Assembly (NCBI GenBank): GCA_020002185.1
Contig: CM034534.1
Coordinates: 31,659,573 to 31,723,572, forward strand
Origin: Paraescarpia echinospica
Taxonomy: Eukaryota; Annelida; Polychaeta; Sabellida; Siboglinidae
Reading direction: 5' to 3'
Length of the DNA stretch: 64,000 nucleotides
How positions within the stretch are numbered: the stretch's first letter is position 1; every line of letters starts with the position of its first letter. The notes beneath the pieces were generated by a model. That model ran no database searches. It saw only the letters and a list, made by a program, of their open reading frames with translations, and was not told the DNA's origin. Below are positions 61,585 through 64,000 of the stretch, piece by piece. A program made the position numbers and the translations under genes.

Positions 61585-63531
61585 AATTCAAACACAAAAA
61601 TAACTCCACCTGCTTAATTCGCGTGTGTTATTGTATTAGCCGTTTCCGAGTATTTGGAAGCCACCTTAGACCTACGTAATGTTCCGTATTGAATAGCTGC
61701 CTTGATTCCACATCATCAAAGATCGGACCGCCATTACGTACATATAGAATCCCTGGGAACATGAGGATTGGGTGTGTGGTGTGAATTTCTTTCAAGTAAT
61801 TAGTTGTGGAATAAATTGGTACAGTTAATTTTCGATGTACTACTGCAATAAATTTAGTCTTTCACTGGGGACTAATCATAATTAATAGACGCTGATCTTT
61901 TGCGAATCTCCATAGTGACAATTTTTTAGAACGCAGAAGCATTTCAAAGATAATCTCCATGCCAGTTCGAAATCGACGGGTACTATGTTTGGGTGGGATT
62001 CTTTCTCGAAAACGGTATGCAGTTTTTACGAGTTTCCTACTGGAAACTAACGTGTCATGTGTTGCCTAAATGTTAAGAAATATATATTTAGCACAGGAAA
62101 CGCAATAGTTTTCCCTCGTGTGAACTACCTTCTGCTCTCCCATCCCGGCTACTTGGAGGAAATGACTTTCGATACGCGTTTCAGCTAGTTTCCTTACAAT
62201 TGCGTTTTGTTGATATTTCCAAAAGAAACAATCATCCCGGATAAGTTTTGAAATCCTGTTTGAATATGCACGTTTCCAAGAATCTATCAATGGTGTTTCT
62301 CAGCTCGCATTTACGGCGCAGCTACTATTGTGTACAGACGCGAGCTTTTGACCATCTCGCTTGGATTATATTGCACAACACACACTATACCAGCCACGAG
62401 TAGAATCGTTCGATCGCCAAACTGAGCGAACGATTCGGCATTGCCACACGCAACTGATTTGTCACGCTTTGTGAAATAACATTACGCAAATATTGTGCTT
62501 TCTTTTGTAACGACGTAGCGTTTTGTTTTCGCTAACGCGAACAAGCTTCTCGACAGTAAACATCCAATTAGTCAAATTCGCACACTCTCTTGCTTTCATT
62601 GTCAAAAAACGCACGATTGACCACATCAAGTTCGATTGCGGTAATTAAAAGGTGTTGCGTACCGTCTACTAACTGTAGGCGACTGCATTGTGTGATTGAC
62701 ACGCGAATAGTGGGCTATTGTTCTGAACCTGCAATAAGATAAAGCGACAATGTCGCACCATCGGAAAACTTAACTTGATTAACTCGGTTCATATGTGCCA
62801 AATCAACGAAATGCCCTTTGAAGATATAGTGAACAACAAATCGGGATCTGCAGGTCAACAGTTGATTTTGTTTTCCATAAGCGATCATTTCACTTTATCC
62901 ACCCCATTACGCACTATGATCACACGGACCAGATCACAATGGCACATGTGGTTGCCCGTCATGTGATCGACCTGTTGCAATTTTTCTTCACTTCTTAACA
63001 ATTGCTAAAAGCAGGACGGTATGTGTACATATGCACGTTTAATGTTGTCACTGACGTAAACCCTACACTCCACGCGCCAGCCAGAAATGTAAGCGTCGGA
63101 CATACGCAACTGTCGTAGACTTCAAATGTCACCATTTCTGTGATATACATATTGTTATTGCAGAACAAATCTCCAACGAGTCATCACATCATTTTGTTTC
63201 CCTAAACCGAGAAATAAAATGATATTTTCTTCACACGTCATCGGGTACTCATAGGGTGGCCAAAGGTGAATCGATACCGTTTGGTGACGGTCGTCTCCAA
63301 AAGAATTGCGACTTTGCTGCCCCTATCGGTCAAGTAGGAAATAAATTAATCCGTAGTTCTTATTCCTTTAGGGTGACCAGTCCACAGCTGCTTACAATCA
63401 TAATGTCACTTATTATATGTCGATTATAACACTTCATGATCGAACAGAGACCTGATGTTTATCAAACGGTAGTCAGTTTTCGAAGTGATTAATTTCTAGC
63501 CCTGTCTCTCAGTCGTGTGTGCGCCGTTAGA

Positions 63532-63550
63532 GGCACCATTTTCTATGCCG
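63532..63550 (+). promoter_or_regulatory. Candidate proximal sequence element
   Basis: GGCACCATTTTCTATGCCG, 41-59 bases before the U5 gene at 63591. Confidence 0.4.
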
Positions 63551-63590
63551 ACCTTTTTCATAGCGCTTGCTTCACGCACCGAGGTACAAG

Positions 63591-63710
63591 TACTCTGGTT
63601 TCTCTTCAGCCCACGCATAAATCTTTCGCCTTTTACTAAAGATTTCCGTGGAGAGGAACATTACAATGAGTCTATAGACTAATTTTTCGAACCCTGACTT
63701 CGGTTAGGGT
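63591..63710 (+). ncRNA. U5 spliceosomal snRNA gene, intact
   Basis: Identical in layout to the gene at 61465, exactly 2126 bp downstream. The unit continues past the window end. Confidence 0.94.
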
Positions 63711-64000
63711 AATTCAAACACAAAAATAACTCCACCTGCTTAATTCGCGTGTGTTATTGTATTAGCCGTTTCCGAGTATTTGGAAGCCACCTTATACCTA
63801 CGTAATGTTCCGTATTGAATAGCTGCCTTGATTCCACATCATCAAAGATCGGACCGCCATTACGTACATATAGAATCCCTGGGAACATGAGGATTGGGTG
63901 TGTGGTATGAATTTCTTTCAAGTAATTAGTTGTGGAATAAATTGGTACAGTTAATTTTCGATGTACTACTGCAATAAATTTAGTCTTTCACTGGGGACTA

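Noticed and set aside
62066..62290. Short frame recurring in each U5 spacer (also near 59940 and 60649)
   Set aside because: It repeats because the spacer repeats; no domain, and the 28-30 kb spacer copy does not keep it well.

Overview
The window is eukaryotic nuclear DNA from a non-model animal, most likely a marine invertebrate such as a lancelet or a mollusc. The signs are intron-containing animal genes (the end of MMS19 and a BTB zinc-finger gene), metazoan U5 snRNA genes, Tx1-like and CR1-like LINEs, a Tc1 transposon, tRNA-headed SINEs and many minisatellites. I cannot fix the species from the sequence alone.

Layout. 1-1.09 kb is a 35-bp satellite. 1.17-2.81 kb holds the last three coding exons of MMS19 (+). 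5.03-12.2 kb holds a seven-coding-exon BTB/POZ gene with ten C2H2-like fingers (-); SINEs and MITEs lie in its introns. 13.8-15.07 kb is transposon debris: an RT fragment and a truncated Tc1. From 15.07 kb to the end the window is a tandem array of U5 snRNA genes. The full unit is 2126 bp and a deleted unit is 507 bp. The array has been repeatedly invaded.

The central observation is that two related Tx1-like LINE families (A and B) sit inside the U5 genes. Family A enters the invariant U5 loop I at one position: the 5' junction follows TTTCG, the 3' junction precedes TTAC, and CCTT is lost. Copy A1 (15.07-20.76 kb) is decayed, A2 (35.24-51.88 kb) is split by another element, and A3 (52.38-59.38 kb) is nearly intact, with one stop in ORF2. 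LINE B (21.43-28.26 kb) carries the 5' terminus of a U1 snRNA at its own 5' end and a U5 gene at its 3' end. A CR1-like LINE (29.84-34.16 kb) landed in a U5 spacer.

Inside ORF1 of A2 is a 9.7-kb giant palindrome (35445-45156). It has 3-kb inverted arms, AG...CT ends and a 6-bp target duplication (GTTGTC). That combination is typical of Polinton/Maverick ends, but no polymerase, integrase or capsid gene is visible; a 1000-N gap lies in the core. Each arm carries an identical small gene with its own TATA box, C2HC finger and poly(A) signal, plus arrays of motifs resembling CTCF, E2F and nuclear-receptor sites. The window thus shows layered parasitism: U5 genes, then U5-targeting LINEs, then a palindromic DNA element inside a LINE. 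Three U5 genes (34.69, 61.46 and 63.59 kb) remain intact.
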